NCBI GenBank assembly: GCA_026182355.1
Contig: JAPFBL010000314.1
Span: 124,001 to 188,000 of the forward strand
Source of the DNA: Hermatobates lingyangjiaoensis
Taxonomy: Eukaryota; Arthropoda; Insecta; Hemiptera; Hermatobatidae
Reading direction: 5' to 3'
Length of the DNA: 64,000 nucleotides
Shown: positions 23,701 to 32,708 of the stretch, piece after piece
Numbering within the stretch: the first letter of the stretch is position 1
Layout of the letters: the number at the start of each line of letters is the position of its first letter
Position numbers and translations under genes: made by a program
Notes under the pieces: generated by a model
The model's database searches: none
What the model was told of the DNA's origin: nothing
Seen by the model: only the letters and a program-made list of their open reading frames with translations

Positions 23701-23999
23701 ACTAATACATCCCACACTAATTGTTCCAGAAAACAGTTCCATAAGTTATAATAGTATAAATTGTATTATTGTACAAATTATAATGTTTTTTTCAAAACAG
23801 TTTATTTATTTAACTATTTAATATTATTGTGGTTAAACAATGTTAGTTTTTTTTGGCCTTGAAAAGAAATGCTATTTATAAAAATATTGTTTATTTTTTT
23901 TAGACGATTAAAATTTCAAAATAAAAAAAAATACATCAAAGTACTAAATTAGATAAAAAAATATCTTTTTCTTTGAGCAAGTATTTTAGGTGGTAGCAT

Positions 24000-24240
24000 A
24001 GCTGGAATTCCTGCGCGGGAGGCACATTAAGGGTGAAAGAGGATTTTTGGGCGGGAGTGTATTTCAGAAGGGGTGAGTGACGAGGGTGGATTGTGTCTAT
24101 TGGGAGGGTTGGTGGGCGCTTGCGCAATGGCGTCCGGCCAATACGAGGCTTGATCAATAGCGTGCTGGAGAGAGGGGTTTAGGGGTTGGGGGGTGGGGGG
24201 GGGGGGGGAGCACATCCACTGAGTCATTAGATACAATCTA
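24000..24240. other. GC-rich island with a G run
   Basis: GC-rich segment with a broken poly-G stretch at about 24186-24211. Two overlapping minus frames of about 70 codons are proline-rich by composition only. Confidence 0.3.
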
Positions 24241-24950
24241 TAGAGACTCTTTTCATCTCTTATAGATTATTTCGTCTTTTGTTACTGTGAGGGCTACTTG
24301 TGATCAAACCGGTTACCCTCAGAGGATTTCCTTATTTATTAGTCCCTCTTTCATCCATTGCTTCCAATATAAATGTTAATTTGGTTTAAAGCAACCAACG
24401 TGGATCATTACCTTAGCGTTCTTGCTGTAGCTCTATTTTGAAGCTCACCCAGTTATTCCCAAAATGCCAGCACCTCTCTCTATTCACTTACTGTCCAATC
24501 CTTTCTGTTCGCTTCTCTATTAAACATCCCTTTAATATAGCCCAAAATGTTCATAACTTTCTGTCACTAAACTGCATATAAAATCAGTCATACGTAAAAT
24601 TAACACCACATATTTCAGCATTTCATCTTAAGACTTAGATCGATATCAAAATAAATTATGAAAATCATATAGTCAATTTCAGAGCTACTAAAGCCATACT
24701 ACTTCTGCTCTGAAACAAATATTGTTATACTCCTGAGCCCATATTTATGCAGTCAGATCACAGAACCTAAAGATAACTCTCACATTATCAGTTTTTTAAT
24801 GTTTTTTTTTAGATTTCACAGTAGATAGTTGAAATACAAATCATCCTTAAAACCACAATACAGGTTCTCAGAAATTTCAGTAACATCTTTTAACCTAAAC
24901 AAATGGTATTCAACACAGTCTCTCTATACGTTCACACAGGCTATGAGTGA
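24241..24950. other. AT-rich DNA, no feature seen
   Basis: Nothing recognisable. Confidence 0.5.
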
Positions 24951-24993
24951 GACTCTGACGAAGACCTGTTGTTTTGGTTGAAAGATTTTAGTT
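24951..24993 (+). ncRNA. Hammerhead-like module, family B, solitary
   Basis: GACT, CTGACGA, A, hairpin GACC/GGTT, GAA, AGATTT, T, AGTT. The core is intact. Helix I pairs with one G-T wobble. It is followed by a (TA)n tract at 25029-25061. Confidence 0.55.
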
Positions 24994-25025
24994 ATATTTC
25001 TCTATTTCTTAGTGTCGTTTAAACT

Positions 25026-25028
<3 letters not shown>

Positions 25029-25061
<33 letters not shown>
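25029..25061. repeat. (TA)n microsatellite
   Basis: Pure TA tract between two foldback elements. Confidence 0.95.
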
Positions 25062-25065
<4 letters not shown>

Positions 25066-25076
25066 CTATGAGTTGT

Positions 25077-25446
25077 CCGGGGAAAGGAATATGATTCGTT
25101 GCAATGTTGACCAATGGAAGTGAAGTTTATAGAGAGAATCATTTTTACCGAGTAACCGAGTTTACAAAGTTTACCGAGAGTATCATTTAAAAACTAGCAA
25201 TATCCGTAACAGAAAATAGTAAACAACAACACCCAACAACCACAAAAATCAAAAATAGAAAGGGAACAGGAGTTCACTGTAAAGTGAGGCTAATGTTTTC
25301 TGCCAAACATCATTTAACACAGAGGGGCTGTGCAACCTCTATACCTATTGGCAGAGCGACAAGGGCTTTTTGCTGAGCAGCGGGCAACTGGGAACTTACG
25401 CATGGACCTATAAACTTCACTTCCATTGGTCAACATTGCAACGAAT
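25077..25446. repeat. Foldback element, family R, copy 1
   Basis: TTCGTTGCAATGTTGACCAA at 25097 is complementary to TTGGTCAACATTGCAACGAA near 25427. The spacer includes GGCTAATGTTTTCTGCC and CCTATTGGCAGAG. It recurs, more decayed, at 39913-40160. Confidence 0.85.
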
Positions 25447-25562
25447 ATATATATATATATATGTATATATATAATGTTTCGATGAAAATACGATCTGAAA
25501 TGGACAAATACAGTTCAATATACATAAAAAACCATAGAGAAATTAAAAGCACACACTTACAG

Positions 25563-25595
25563 TCTCAAATTTTCGGTTGAACTGTCTTCAGGAGA
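25563..25595 (-). ncRNA. Hammerhead-like module, family A, left arm, intact core
   Basis: Minus strand: TCTC, CTGAAGA, C, hairpin AGTT/AACC (weaker), GAA, AATT, T, GAGA. Helix I TCTC/GAGA is 4 bp. Base 17 is T here and A in the right arm, both allowed in hammerheads. Confidence 0.62.
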
Positions 25596-25755
25596 GATAA
25601 GAGAGGGAAACCAAGCGCACTGGTACAGAGACGGTTGGAGACCAATGTTGCCACATACGCGCCCGGTCTTATACTCTATGACCGGGAGCGTATGTGGCAA
25701 CATTGTTGGTCTCCAACCGTCTTTGTACCAGTGTACTTAGTTTCCCTCTCTTATT

Positions 25756-25788
25756 TCTCCTGAAGACGGTTCAACCGAAAGCTAGAGA
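25756..25788 (+). ncRNA. Hammerhead-like module, family A, right arm, intact core
   Basis: TCTC, CTGAAGA, C, hairpin GGTT/AACC, GAA, AGCT, A, GAGA. The helix III word is AGCT instead of AATT: two bases changed and self-complementarity was kept. Confidence 0.65.
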
Positions 25789-25835
25789 CTGTAAGTGTGT
25801 GCTTAATTTCTCTATGTTTCTTTGTGTACATTGAA

Positions 25836-25840
25836 CTCTC

Positions 25841-25905
<65 letters not shown>
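25836..25905. repeat. (TC)n then (TA)n microsatellite
   Basis: CTCTCT tract at 25836-25873 and TATATA to 25905. Confidence 0.95.
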
Positions 25906-25909
<4 letters not shown>

Positions 25910-26060
25910 CGTTGAACAGCTGACCGTATTTCGCTGATGTCATTTTCTTCACTAGTTTTTCAAGGTTTCTGAATACCTTCTTTCCTTCATCCAAACGTTG
26001 GAGAATGTTAATTAAGTTGGAACCGACATGTTTCGACTCGCTTCCAGTCATCTTCAGGGT
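25906..26060 (-). mobile_element. Penelope-like terminal fragment: hammerhead plus start of coding region
   Basis: On the minus strand the module at 26060-26022 is followed by a frame reading LINILQRLDEGKKVFRNLEKL, then VKKMTSAKYGQLFNEI. It then runs into (TA)n. The segment FR.LEKL.KK...AKYG..FN is shared with 31692-31800 and 30970-31082, also downstream of a module. I infer this is the 5' coding start, or terminal-repeat part, of a Penelope-like retroelement family. Confidence 0.6.
26022..26060 (-). ncRNA. Hammerhead-like module, Penelope-linked type, intact core
   Basis: Minus strand: ACC, CTGAAGA, T, hairpin GACT/AGTC with a GGAAGCG loop, GAA, ACATGT (or AC/GT closing an AT loop), C, GGT. 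Helix I ACC/GGT. The stretch GAAACATGTC is what a minimal helix III followed by a GTC cleavage triplet looks like. Confidence 0.68.
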
Positions 26061-26067
26061 GACTGAA

Positions 26068-26071
<4 letters not shown>

Positions 26072-26101
<30 letters not shown>
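26072..26101. repeat. (TA)n microsatellite
   Basis: Pure TA tract. Confidence 0.9.
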
Positions 26102-26102
<1 letters not shown>

Positions 26103-26106
<4 letters not shown>

Positions 26107-26319
26107 CTTATCTTTTCCTTATTAAGGTTTCTGTTGAGAAGGTTAGCTACTATTACTTTGTGTTTTTCTAAAAGTCAACATTTTTCTATTTCTATTTCTA
26201 TTTTCATCTAGGAATCGATGATATACAAACATATACTTCTTGCAAAGTAAAAAATGTCGCATAAAAATATCATATACGAGCTCGTCTACTAAAGCTCGTT
26301 TCAGATAAGTCGTCAACCA

Positions 26320-26364
<45 letters not shown>

Positions 26365-27188
26365 TATAAATAGGGAGCAGACCTTCTTTTATACATATTG
26401 TGTTAAACTGAATTGCCTTAATTAAACATACCTTTTTTTTGAGTAGTTTTTCATATTTCCTTGCTAATTTTAAATCGTCTTGATTTAGCTGGTGGATTTT
26501 TGAGCGAAACTATGGTAAGCCATATCAGTTTAACACAATATGTATAAAAGAAGGTCTGCTCCCTATTTATTGCTAGCTTGAATGCCCCCCTCCACCCCCC
26601 ATCGTAACTTAAATGTTCCTAGTGTTAGACTTAGGGATATTTATTTTTTAGTGACCAATTTTATTTAACTTACTGTTATGTTTACATACTTGTTCCATGA
26701 AAATGGTTTTGTTTTGTAACGTTTTATAATAATTTCTCATGATGGTTGGAGACAACCGAAACATGTCATGTTATGTTATGTTAATCATTAAATATTGATG
26801 GCTTACCAGAGTTTCGCTCAAATAATCCACCAGCTAAATCAAGACGATTTACAATTAGCAAGGAAATATGAAAAACTGCTCAAAAAAAAGGTATGTTTAA
26901 TTAAGGCAATTTAGTTTAACACAATATGTATAAAAGAAGGTCTGCTCCCTATTTATACTAATATATATATGATGTTGTTGACGACTTATCTGAAACGAGC
27001 TTTAGTAGACGAGCTCGTATATGATATTTTTATGCGACATTTTTTACTTTGCAAGAAGTATATGTTTGTATATCATCGATTCCTAGATCAAAATAGAAAT
27101 AGAAATAGAAAAATGTTGACTTTTAGAAAAACACATGGTAATAGTAGCTAACCTTCTCAACAGAAACCTTAATAAGGAAAAGATAAAG
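26103..27188. repeat. Nested inverted duplication with Penelope-like inner arms
   Basis: Outer arms 26103-26330 and 26967-27188 are near-identical inverted copies. Both contain the same 60-codon frame, on opposite strands, differing at only a few codons. Inner arms at about 26370-26580 and 26790-26965 are also inverted copies, sharing GGTCTGCTCCCTATTTAT and TTAATTAAGGCAATT. A (TA)n tract separates the left outer and inner arms. The inner arms read KYEKLLKKK, similar to the LEKL.KK segment of the Penelope-like fragments. The unique centre holds a damaged hammerhead-like module at 26738-26770. Confidence 0.8.
26738..26770 (+). ncRNA. Hammerhead-like module with damaged heptamer
   Basis: CAT, GATG (heptamer lacks its first bases), hairpin GGTTG/CAACC with a GAGA tetraloop, GAA, ACATGT, C, ATG. 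Hairpin and 3' half are excellent. The 5' core is deleted. Confidence 0.5.
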
Positions 27189-27524
27189 ATCTATTTCCCT
27201 ATTTCTGTATTATGCGAGCTCAGATGAGTATCATTCTTTTACCTTTTTCACAGTATTTCCATAGTCTACTTGTCTACCTTAACATATTTATTTCATTACT
27301 TTTTTTTTCTATAGTTATTTTCTGATTAATTCATTATAAAGTAAATGTCAACATGCTCTATGAACAACTTCTGCTCCAATCGTCTACTCTACAAAGAAGT
27401 AATAATGGTAAGAACATTATTAAAAATACAAAACATCAGACAGAGACTTAAAACACTCTGGTGATCTTCTATGAAATCTGCAGAATGTTGATTACCAGTT
27501 GTCTCTGCATCATATATATATAAA
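27189..27524. other. AT-rich DNA, no feature seen
   Basis: No recognisable element. Confidence 0.5.
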
Positions 27525-27592
27525 ACAAGATTTCATATAAACACGTGAATTAACAATCAATGATTAAACCACAATATGAAATGAAAAAAAAT

Positions 27593-27635
27593 GACTATGA
27601 CCTTTCAACCACAACAAGTGGTCTTCGTCAGAGTC
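27593..27635 (-). ncRNA. Hammerhead-like module, family B, left arm
   Basis: Minus strand: GACT, CTGACGA, A, hairpin ACCAC/GTGGT, GAA, AGGTCA, T, AGTC. In most copies the stem is ACCG/CGGT, so one G-C pair is replaced by A-T with the pairing kept. Helix I is perfect. The helix III word is disturbed. Confidence 0.6.
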
Positions 27636-27653
27636 AAAAGCCCAACTCTGACT

Positions 27654-27696
27654 GACCCTGACGAAGACCACTTATTGTGTTTGAAAGATCTTGGTC
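27654..27696 (+). ncRNA. Hammerhead-like module, family B, right arm, helix I covariation
   Basis: GACC, CTGACGA, A, a hairpin opened by GACCAC, GAA, AGATCT, T, GGTC. Helix I is GACC/GGTC instead of GACT/AGTC. Both partners changed and pairing is preserved. Confidence 0.65.
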
Positions 27697-27744
27697 TTTT
27701 TCTTTTCGTTTCATATTATGGATTGATCATGTGAATATAAACAT

Positions 27745-27870
27745 ATTTCAAAGAAACACGTGAAATAACAATCAATGATCAAACCACAATACGAAGAAGG
27801 GAAAACAAGACTAATATTTTTCAACCGTAACAAGCGGTCTTCGTCAGAGTCAAAAACCAAACTGTTCACC
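27745..27870. repeat. Half copy of family B
   Basis: Only one arm is present, starting ACACGTGAAATAACAATCAA and ending in the module at 27809-27851. Confidence 0.8.
27809..27851 (-). ncRNA. Hammerhead-like module, family B, intact core
   Basis: Minus strand: GACT, CTGACGA, A, hairpin GACCG/CGGTT, GAA, AAATAT, T, AGTC. Helix I and the hairpin are perfect. The helix III word keeps its A and T ends but loses full self-complementarity. Confidence 0.6.
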
Positions 27871-28335
27871 TGTTGGCTGAATGACAAAAATTCCCTGATA
27901 TTTTCTTAAAAATGTTTAAGGAAACATTGAAGTGAGTTTTTGTACTGTTCTTTATTGAGTGTTTACGTTTAGAAAATAGATATAATACGGATGGAAACAA
28001 TATATTATGACTTACATTCAATAACCGACGCTGTTAATTCTCTTCTTCAGAAGACGGGTTACAATGGAAAGACAGCAGTCAACTCATATATACATATATT
28101 TAGAGAAGGTATGTAGGAAACATACAAGATTGGAAATAAGCAAGTCATTTAACAAATGTGTTTAAGTAAATTTTGGGAGCAATCAAAACAAAGGTGAGAA
28201 AACTTGAAAGATGGACAATGAAGTTTATTTATTGTACCACAGTATAAAGGTCGTTTAACAAAACATATACATATATATAAAATTAAATTAAGTATAAAAA
28301 ATAAAAAGAAACACTACAGAATAATCGATATAAAT
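27871..28335. other. AT-rich DNA, no clear feature
   Basis: CTCTTCTTCAGAAGACGGGTTACAATGG near 28038 recalls a decayed module, but it lacks paired helices. Confidence 0.4.
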
Positions 28336-28342
28336 TATATAT

Positions 28343-28415
<73 letters not shown>
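28336..28415. repeat. (TA)n microsatellite
   Basis: Long TA tract with one or two interruptions. Confidence 0.95.
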
Positions 28416-28418
<3 letters not shown>

Positions 28419-28419
28419 A

Positions 28420-28525
28420 TATCAATTAAACACGTGAAATAACAACCAATGATCAAACCACAATATGAAGATGGGAAAACAAGACTAAGATTTTTCAACC
28501 GTAACAAGCGGTCTTCCTCAGTCAA
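28420..28525. repeat. Half copy of family B with damaged module
   Basis: Arm as at 27745. The module at 28483-28523 (minus) lost part of the heptamer: GACT is followed directly by GAGGA. Confidence 0.7.
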
Positions 28526-28627
28526 AGAGCCAACAAGTTGATATATATTGTTGATATATATTGATATACATTTGATATATATATATAAATGAAACAATTC
28601 ATATAATGAAATGGATTATGAAACTCA

Positions 28628-28660
28628 CTACTATATTTCAACTTCTTCGTCATCAGGTAG
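28628..28660 (-). ncRNA. Hammerhead-like module, family C, intact core
   Basis: Minus strand: CTAC, CTGATGA, C, GAAGAAGTT (weak hairpin), GAA, ATAT, A, GTAG. Helix I CTAC/GTAG is 4 bp, and further pairs are possible beyond one mismatch (TCT with AGTGA). The core is the exact consensus. Confidence 0.6.
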
Positions 28661-29460
28661 AGATATAATAGGAGTGTAAAGACTTCTTTTATGTATAGTC
28701 GGTCATCTGTGAACTTAGTTTATATTTATAAACAAAAAGAATTGCTCTATAAGTGTAAGTTAAATTACACAAAAGGAAAATGTAGAAAAACCTGATACTA
28801 CTCACATCTACATTTCGAATCGAGTCGTCTTCAGGAGTAAAACTGTCTCACCCAGGTAGAGATACTGCCAGGGAAAGTCTGATACAGTTTTGGTTTTTAC
28901 TCAATTTATTCTCCGAATGACGGTCCAAAACAAAAATTTGAGACGAAGTCTTAGTTCTTCCTTATTTGCATAAACATGTAAAATAGTAATCAACATCTAC
29001 ATCAGAGTAAGAAAATAATAAATGGGATTAAAATCTTTCAACTAAATCAAGTGGTCTTGGTCAGAGTTTCACTGATGCAGAAAAATAAGTAGTTAAGGAC
29101 ATTTGATAAAAATAGTAAAAACTGATTGATTAGTGTGATTTAATTGAAATATATTGATTAGTTTTGATGTACAGTCCTTTAAACTAATGCACCTGTAGCC
29201 AACCTCCTGCGGGAGAAGCTAGTTAATAATTCCCTCGCTTCATCTACTACAACCATAATCCAGTTAATTAAATTATAATTATCATATTTAATTTGAAAAT
29301 AGATTTTTTCAAGCTAAAATATAAAGCTGCAATTTTACTTAGTCAAGTAAATGTTGCAGATGAATTATGACACATTCTACTCATCCAGTAAATGTTAGAA
29401 TATCTGTTTATGATGGCGTAAGAGTTTGCTTCCGGCATTGTTATTTCACGTGTATATGTG
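28661..29460. other. Decayed family A/B remnants, then AT-rich DNA
   Basis: 28793-28990 holds sequences like CGTCTTCAGGAG and TTTGAGACGAAG that look like old family A arms. 29029-29068 resembles a family B module with a changed core (CTGACCA). Nothing is seen from 29100 to 29460. Confidence 0.4.
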
Positions 29461-29700
29461 AAATCTTTATATATATATATTTAGTTCTTAATTTTCTGTT
29501 CTTTTGAATTTTATAGTTATGAAGATTCCTTTTTATATTATATAATTTTTTCATTATTAATTTTTTTATTATTATATTTTTTCTCGTTGCTATCCTTCTT
29601 CAGCATTCCTACTACTTTTTTATCGTTTTCGTTGTGGCCAACCTGTACATATTCTATGCAGCTGTCCAGTTGGCTTTTGCTTTCTCGCCACTCAACTTGG

Positions 29701-29702
<2 letters not shown>

Positions 29703-29750
<48 letters not shown>
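29703..29750. repeat. (TA)n microsatellite, mariner target
   Basis: Pure TA tract. The mariner copy 1 is inserted in it, and it continues at 30650-30683. Confidence 0.95.
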
Positions 29751-29753
<3 letters not shown>

Positions 29754-29810
29754 GGTGTATAAATAAAGTAGTGAGACTGATTTTTTTTTAAATTTTCTAT
29801 TCAAATATAA

Positions 29811-30134
29811 TTACAATGTGATATTGTCACCTTCAAAATAGTTCCCTTCGGAAGCCACACAGCGCTGGAGACGGTCCTTCCAATCATTGTAGCATTGCTG
29901 GAACTCGGATTCTGGAATGGCCTTCAGCTGGTCGGTTACAGCAGTTTGTATGGTTTGTAGTGTCCCGAAATGAGTTCCCTTGAGGTAATTTTTCAATCTC
30001 GGGAAGAGGAAAAAGTCACAAGGACTCAAGTCTGGTGAATAAGGAGGCTGAGGAGCAACAGGAATGTTTTTACTGGCCAAAAACTCGTTTATTGAGATGG
30101 CAGTGTGACAGGGCGCGTTGTCGTGATGCAACAC
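29811..30134 (-). pseudogene. Mariner transposase, C-terminal catalytic part (copy 1)
   Basis: The frame reads LHHDNAPCHTA and later YSPDLSPCDFFLFPRLK, ending EGNYFEGDNITL. The Asp of HHDN and the Asp of PCDFFLFP are separated by 34 residues, as required for a DD34D mariner transposase (second and third catalytic Asp). The first catalytic Asp lies in the deleted middle, so no active enzyme can be made. It is joined to the N-terminal part out of frame. Confidence 0.93.
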
Positions 30135-30136
30135 CC

Positions 30137-30459
30137 ACTTGTCAAAATGTGATGAACGGAGGTGTGATTCAAATTCAACTGTTCCCCGATCATTCTGACT
30201 GTCAAGCGTCGATCTGAACGCACAAGGTTCCGTACTCTGTTGACATTTTCATCGGTGTTTGCACTTGAAGGCCTTCCGCTTCGTGGTTCATCTTCAATCG
30301 ACTCTCTTCCTTCTGAAAATTCCTTAAACCACCGAAAAACCTGTGCCCTTGATAAAACACGTTCTCCATAGGCCTCCTGAAGTTTTTCAAAAGTCCAAGT
30401 TGTCCAAGTCTGAAGCAAAATTTGATTGCACACCGCTGCTCAACTTTGAGGTCACTCAT
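30137..30459 (-). pseudogene. Mariner transposase, N-terminal DNA-binding part (copy 1)
   Basis: Starts MSDLKVEQRCAIKFCFRLG. A frameshift follows near 30410, then comes the second helix-turn-helix region (FEKLQEAYGERVLSRAQVF, RWFKEFSEGRESIEDEPRSG, RP), ending LNLNHTSVHHIL. The GRP hinge is visible. The deletion junction follows HHILT. This copy retains more of the N-terminal region than copy 2, so the two deletions are different. Confidence 0.9.
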
Positions 30460-30648
30460 TTTTAAAACGCTCAAGAAAAAACCATTTCACGATAACCAAC
30501 GCTACGGACAAACAAATGACTGTGGCGAGTTCAGATTCATACTGGAGGCGCATCACACGTGCACCTGACGCTACTCAAGGCCACGCGTCTCCAGCGTTGC
30601 CAGATCGAAAGCGACGTTGCCAGTCTCACTACTTTATTTACACACCTC

Positions 30649-30649
<1 letters not shown>

Positions 30650-30683
<34 letters not shown>
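30650..30683. repeat. (TA)n microsatellite
   Basis: Continuation of the target tract right of mariner copy 1. Confidence 0.95.
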
Positions 30684-30688
<5 letters not shown>

Positions 30689-31090
30689 AAATAACGCCCC
30701 ATATTTGGCTTGTATCTGGATTATTAAATATCCAACTTAATAATTCCTGTGGAATTTTAAAATTATTTTCTAACAGGTCAAACCAGATTAGCCAGGTAGT
30801 AGGTGAGTCCAACCACCCTGCCTTAATCCTCCATAATGCCCCGTGACCCAGAGCGATGTCCTGTGAAAATTCCAATAGTAATCCACCTCTATATATATTA
30901 ACCAACAATCCTACTATTATTCTCATTATTGTCCTGATGATGAATGTGGTACATTCTAAACATGTCGACTAGGAATATTGGTGATAAGCTTTATAGTTTT
31001 AATGAAGAGACGAGGAATGAATTCCGAAAACTGGAAAAATTGTGTAAGAAACAGATACAAGCCAAATATGGGGGTTATTTAACAATATAT
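30684..31090. mobile_element. Penelope-like fragment with inverted ends
   Basis: CGCCCCATATTTGGCTTGTATC at 30690 is the inverse of GATACAAGCCAAATATGGGGG near 31052. So the unit again has inverted termini. The + strand from 30970 translates STRNIGDKLYSFNEETRNEF, then RKLEKLCKKQIQAKYGGYL, the same FRKLEKL.KK...AKYG segment as in the neighbours. It lies just downstream of the module at 30931-30969. Confidence 0.62.
30931..30969 (+). ncRNA. Hammerhead-like module, Penelope-linked, G12 changed
   Basis: GTC, CTGATGA, T, hairpin GAATGT/ACATTC with a GGT loop, TAA (GAA expected), ACATGT, C, GAC. Helix I continues after an internal loop: ATTATTCT upstream pairs with GGAATATT downstream. A helix I with an internal loop is typical of natural type I hammerheads. 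The G-to-T change at position 12 should inactivate it. Confidence 0.6.
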
Positions 31091-31128
31091 GTTTAAATGA
31101 AGGTCTGCTCCCAACTTTTACAAATATA

Positions 31129-31530
31129 TATTGCAGTCGCTGCAAAAACTCTCCACTGAAAGAAACAAATCTGGTGTACGAGTACCAATGCAATTATGGG
31201 GACTGTGAAACCCAAAAACGCTCATACATTGGAATGACTACAACTACACTCTCTAGAAGACTGACCATGCACCTGATATCTGGAGCCCCCAGAAAACACA
31301 CAGAGCAAGTCCACCATACAAAGTTAACCAGAGAAGCGCTTGTGGAAGGAACTAGAATAATAAAAAAAGAACAGGACCAGCATAGACTCAAAATAACAGA
31401 AGCCATACTCATACAGAAAACGAAGCCATATATTAATATCCAGTTAGAAAATAGTGAGAAAGTGGTAAAACTATTTAGATCAACCCCAGGTCAAGTGGGA
31501 CCTCTCCAGGTAGAGGCAACAAACTCCTAA
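31129..31530 (+). pseudogene. Penelope-like retroelement GIY-YIG endonuclease domain, 5'-truncated
   Basis: The frame reads YCSRCKNSPL, then VYEYQCNYGDC, a short link, YIGMTTTTLSRRLTMHL, then a segment ending HTKLTREALVEGTRI, then ITEAILIQKTKPYIN. The catalytic-domain features are visible. VYEY stands in the GIY position, YIG is exact, the Arg lies in LSRRL and the Glu in ITEAIL, and the paired Cys motifs CSRC and QCNYGDC precede the domain as in Penelope-like elements. The reverse transcriptase that should precede it is absent. The fragment begins right after a short (TA) stretch and stops at a natural-looking stop at 31530. The domain itself has no internal stop. This class is known to nick target DNA for target-primed reverse transcription. 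Confidence 0.85.
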
Positions 31531-31797
31531 CCAGGTCACTCAACCCAAGGATTCAGAAAAACAACTTTAATCCCCCAACCTTCTCAACACATTTCACTTC
31601 TCTTATATAAAGGAACAATCTATTTCAAACTCAGTTATGTCTTGATAATGGCTGAGGACAGCAGAAACATGGACTCATGTAACATGTCGACTATCGGAAG
31701 CATATTATATATTGTTGAGATAGTAACAAGAACTCTATTCAGAAAACTTGAGAAACTTATTAAGAAGCAACTTTCAGCAAAATATGGTCATATTTTT

Positions 31798-31802
<5 letters not shown>
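31531..31802 (+). mobile_element. Penelope-like 3' region: UTR, hammerhead, restart of coding region
   Basis: Directly after the endonuclease stop come about 105 bases of noncoding sequence, the module at 31639-31691, and a frame reading FRKLEKLIKKQLSAKYGHIF, then NNI, running into (TA)n at 31803. The order of endonuclease, hammerhead and 5' coding start is what a tandem or circular-type terminal repeat junction of a Penelope-like element would give. Confidence 0.68.
31639..31691 (+). ncRNA. Hammerhead-like module with extended helix III, Penelope-linked
   Basis: GTC, TTGATAA (C3 and G8 changed), T, hairpin GCTG/CAGC with an AGGA loop, GAA, helix III ACATG/CATGT closing an 11-base loop, C, GAC. 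Unlike the other copies, helix III here has a real loop. The heptamer changes argue for a decayed copy. Confidence 0.55.
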
Positions 31803-31836
<34 letters not shown>

Positions 31837-31969
31837 GTATAAATAAACGTAAGAGACGCTTATAAAACCTAACACACTTTAAGCCCGAAATTATATAATG
31901 GGAATATATGTTTATTTAGTTAGAATTTAATATGCTTAATATAATGTTTTATATAATATGAACATATAA

Positions 31970-32000
<31 letters not shown>

Positions 32001-32002
32001 AA
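31803..32002. repeat. (TA)n tracts with AT-rich spacer
   Basis: TA tracts at 31803-31834 and 31978-32000. Confidence 0.9.
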
Positions 32003-32661
32003 CAGATTCAATAATATATCGACCGTATGATAGAATAGGTGTGTTCTCTAATCGGGGTTCGGTCAATTTTCCAGAATAAAAAATCAAACTCTCGTTGCCA
32101 ACGTTTCGGTTTTATTTAAAACCTTTTCCATAGGCCTACAAACAAAGGATAATAAGAAATCACATATCAACATCAAACATATACACAATATGAAAATTAA
32201 TCGATCTAAGTTCGATTAATCATAGAAGTGATATTACTAATTTAAGTAATATTTATTCTGGAGTGTTGTGCTGAGGTTTAGTGAAATTTGATTTATTTAG
32301 TTCCCTTGAGTGAACAGTGTTGAGGTTATTTGTAATGTTATCTTATTAGTCTAGTCGAAGGTTTTGTCCGGCTAACATTGTTGTTCCTTTAAATAATGTA
32401 AATTTCATTTTCTTAGTTAAAAAATTCTTACTTCTGTAAGTAATATTGTTTTATGTATCTCTGAAATATTTCTGCTTGTAATATTCATAAGTTGTAACAA
32501 TCCATTTTCATATTGTGTATATGTTTGATGTTGATATGTGATTTCTTATTATCCTTTGTTTGTAGGCCTATGAAAAAGGTTTTAAATAAAACCGAAACGT
32601 TGGCAACGAGAGTTTGATTTTTTATTCTGGAAAATTGACCGAACCCCGATTAGAGAACACA

Positions 32662-32704
<43 letters not shown>
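32003..32704. repeat. Foldback element, family E, copy 1
   Basis: Left arm 32036-32195 and right arm about 32508-32665 are inverted. The outer motif is GGTGTGTTCTCTAATCGGGG. The spacer holds a segment that recurs in copy 2 at 58467-58840, including TTCGACTAGA-type and AACATTGTTGTTCC motifs. A (TA)n tract follows to 32704. Confidence 0.9.
32097..32136 (-). ncRNA. Degenerate hammerhead-like module, family E
   Basis: Minus strand: GCC, TATGGAAAA (no CTGANGA), hairpin GGTTTT/AAAACC, GAA, ACGT, T, GGC. The mirror copy is at 32566-32604 on the + strand. Everything but the heptamer fits the family F layout. Confidence 0.35.

Positions 32705-32708
<4 letters not shown>

Larger units (their letters stand above)
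25475..25835. repeat. Foldback element, family A
   Basis: Left arm 25486-25615 and right arm about 25735-25835 are inverted copies. A second, nested inversion (ACATACGCGCCCGGTC / GACCGGGAGCGTATGT) marks the centre. Each arm carries an outward hammerhead-like module. Confidence 0.9.
27525..27735. repeat. Foldback element, family B, with covarying stems
   Basis: Inverted arms around about 27645. Outer ends carry CATATAAACACGTGAA-like sequence. The two modules differ from other family B copies by compensated changes (see the next entries). Confidence 0.85.
29751..30649 (-). mobile_element. Mariner element, internally deleted, copy 1
   Basis: Terminal inverted repeats of about 28 bp begin CGAGGTGT and include AAATAAAGTAGTGAGACTG at both ends. 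TA dinucleotides flank the element. At about 0.9 kb it is shorter than the usual ~1.3 kb because the middle of the transposase gene is missing. It shares its ends and coding remnants with the copy at 51058-51961, in opposite orientation. Confidence 0.95.

Noticed and set aside
26143..27151. Two nearly identical 60-codon frames that could be taken for a small conserved gene
   Set aside because: They are the two arms of one inverted duplication, so the similarity reflects duplication and not conservation.
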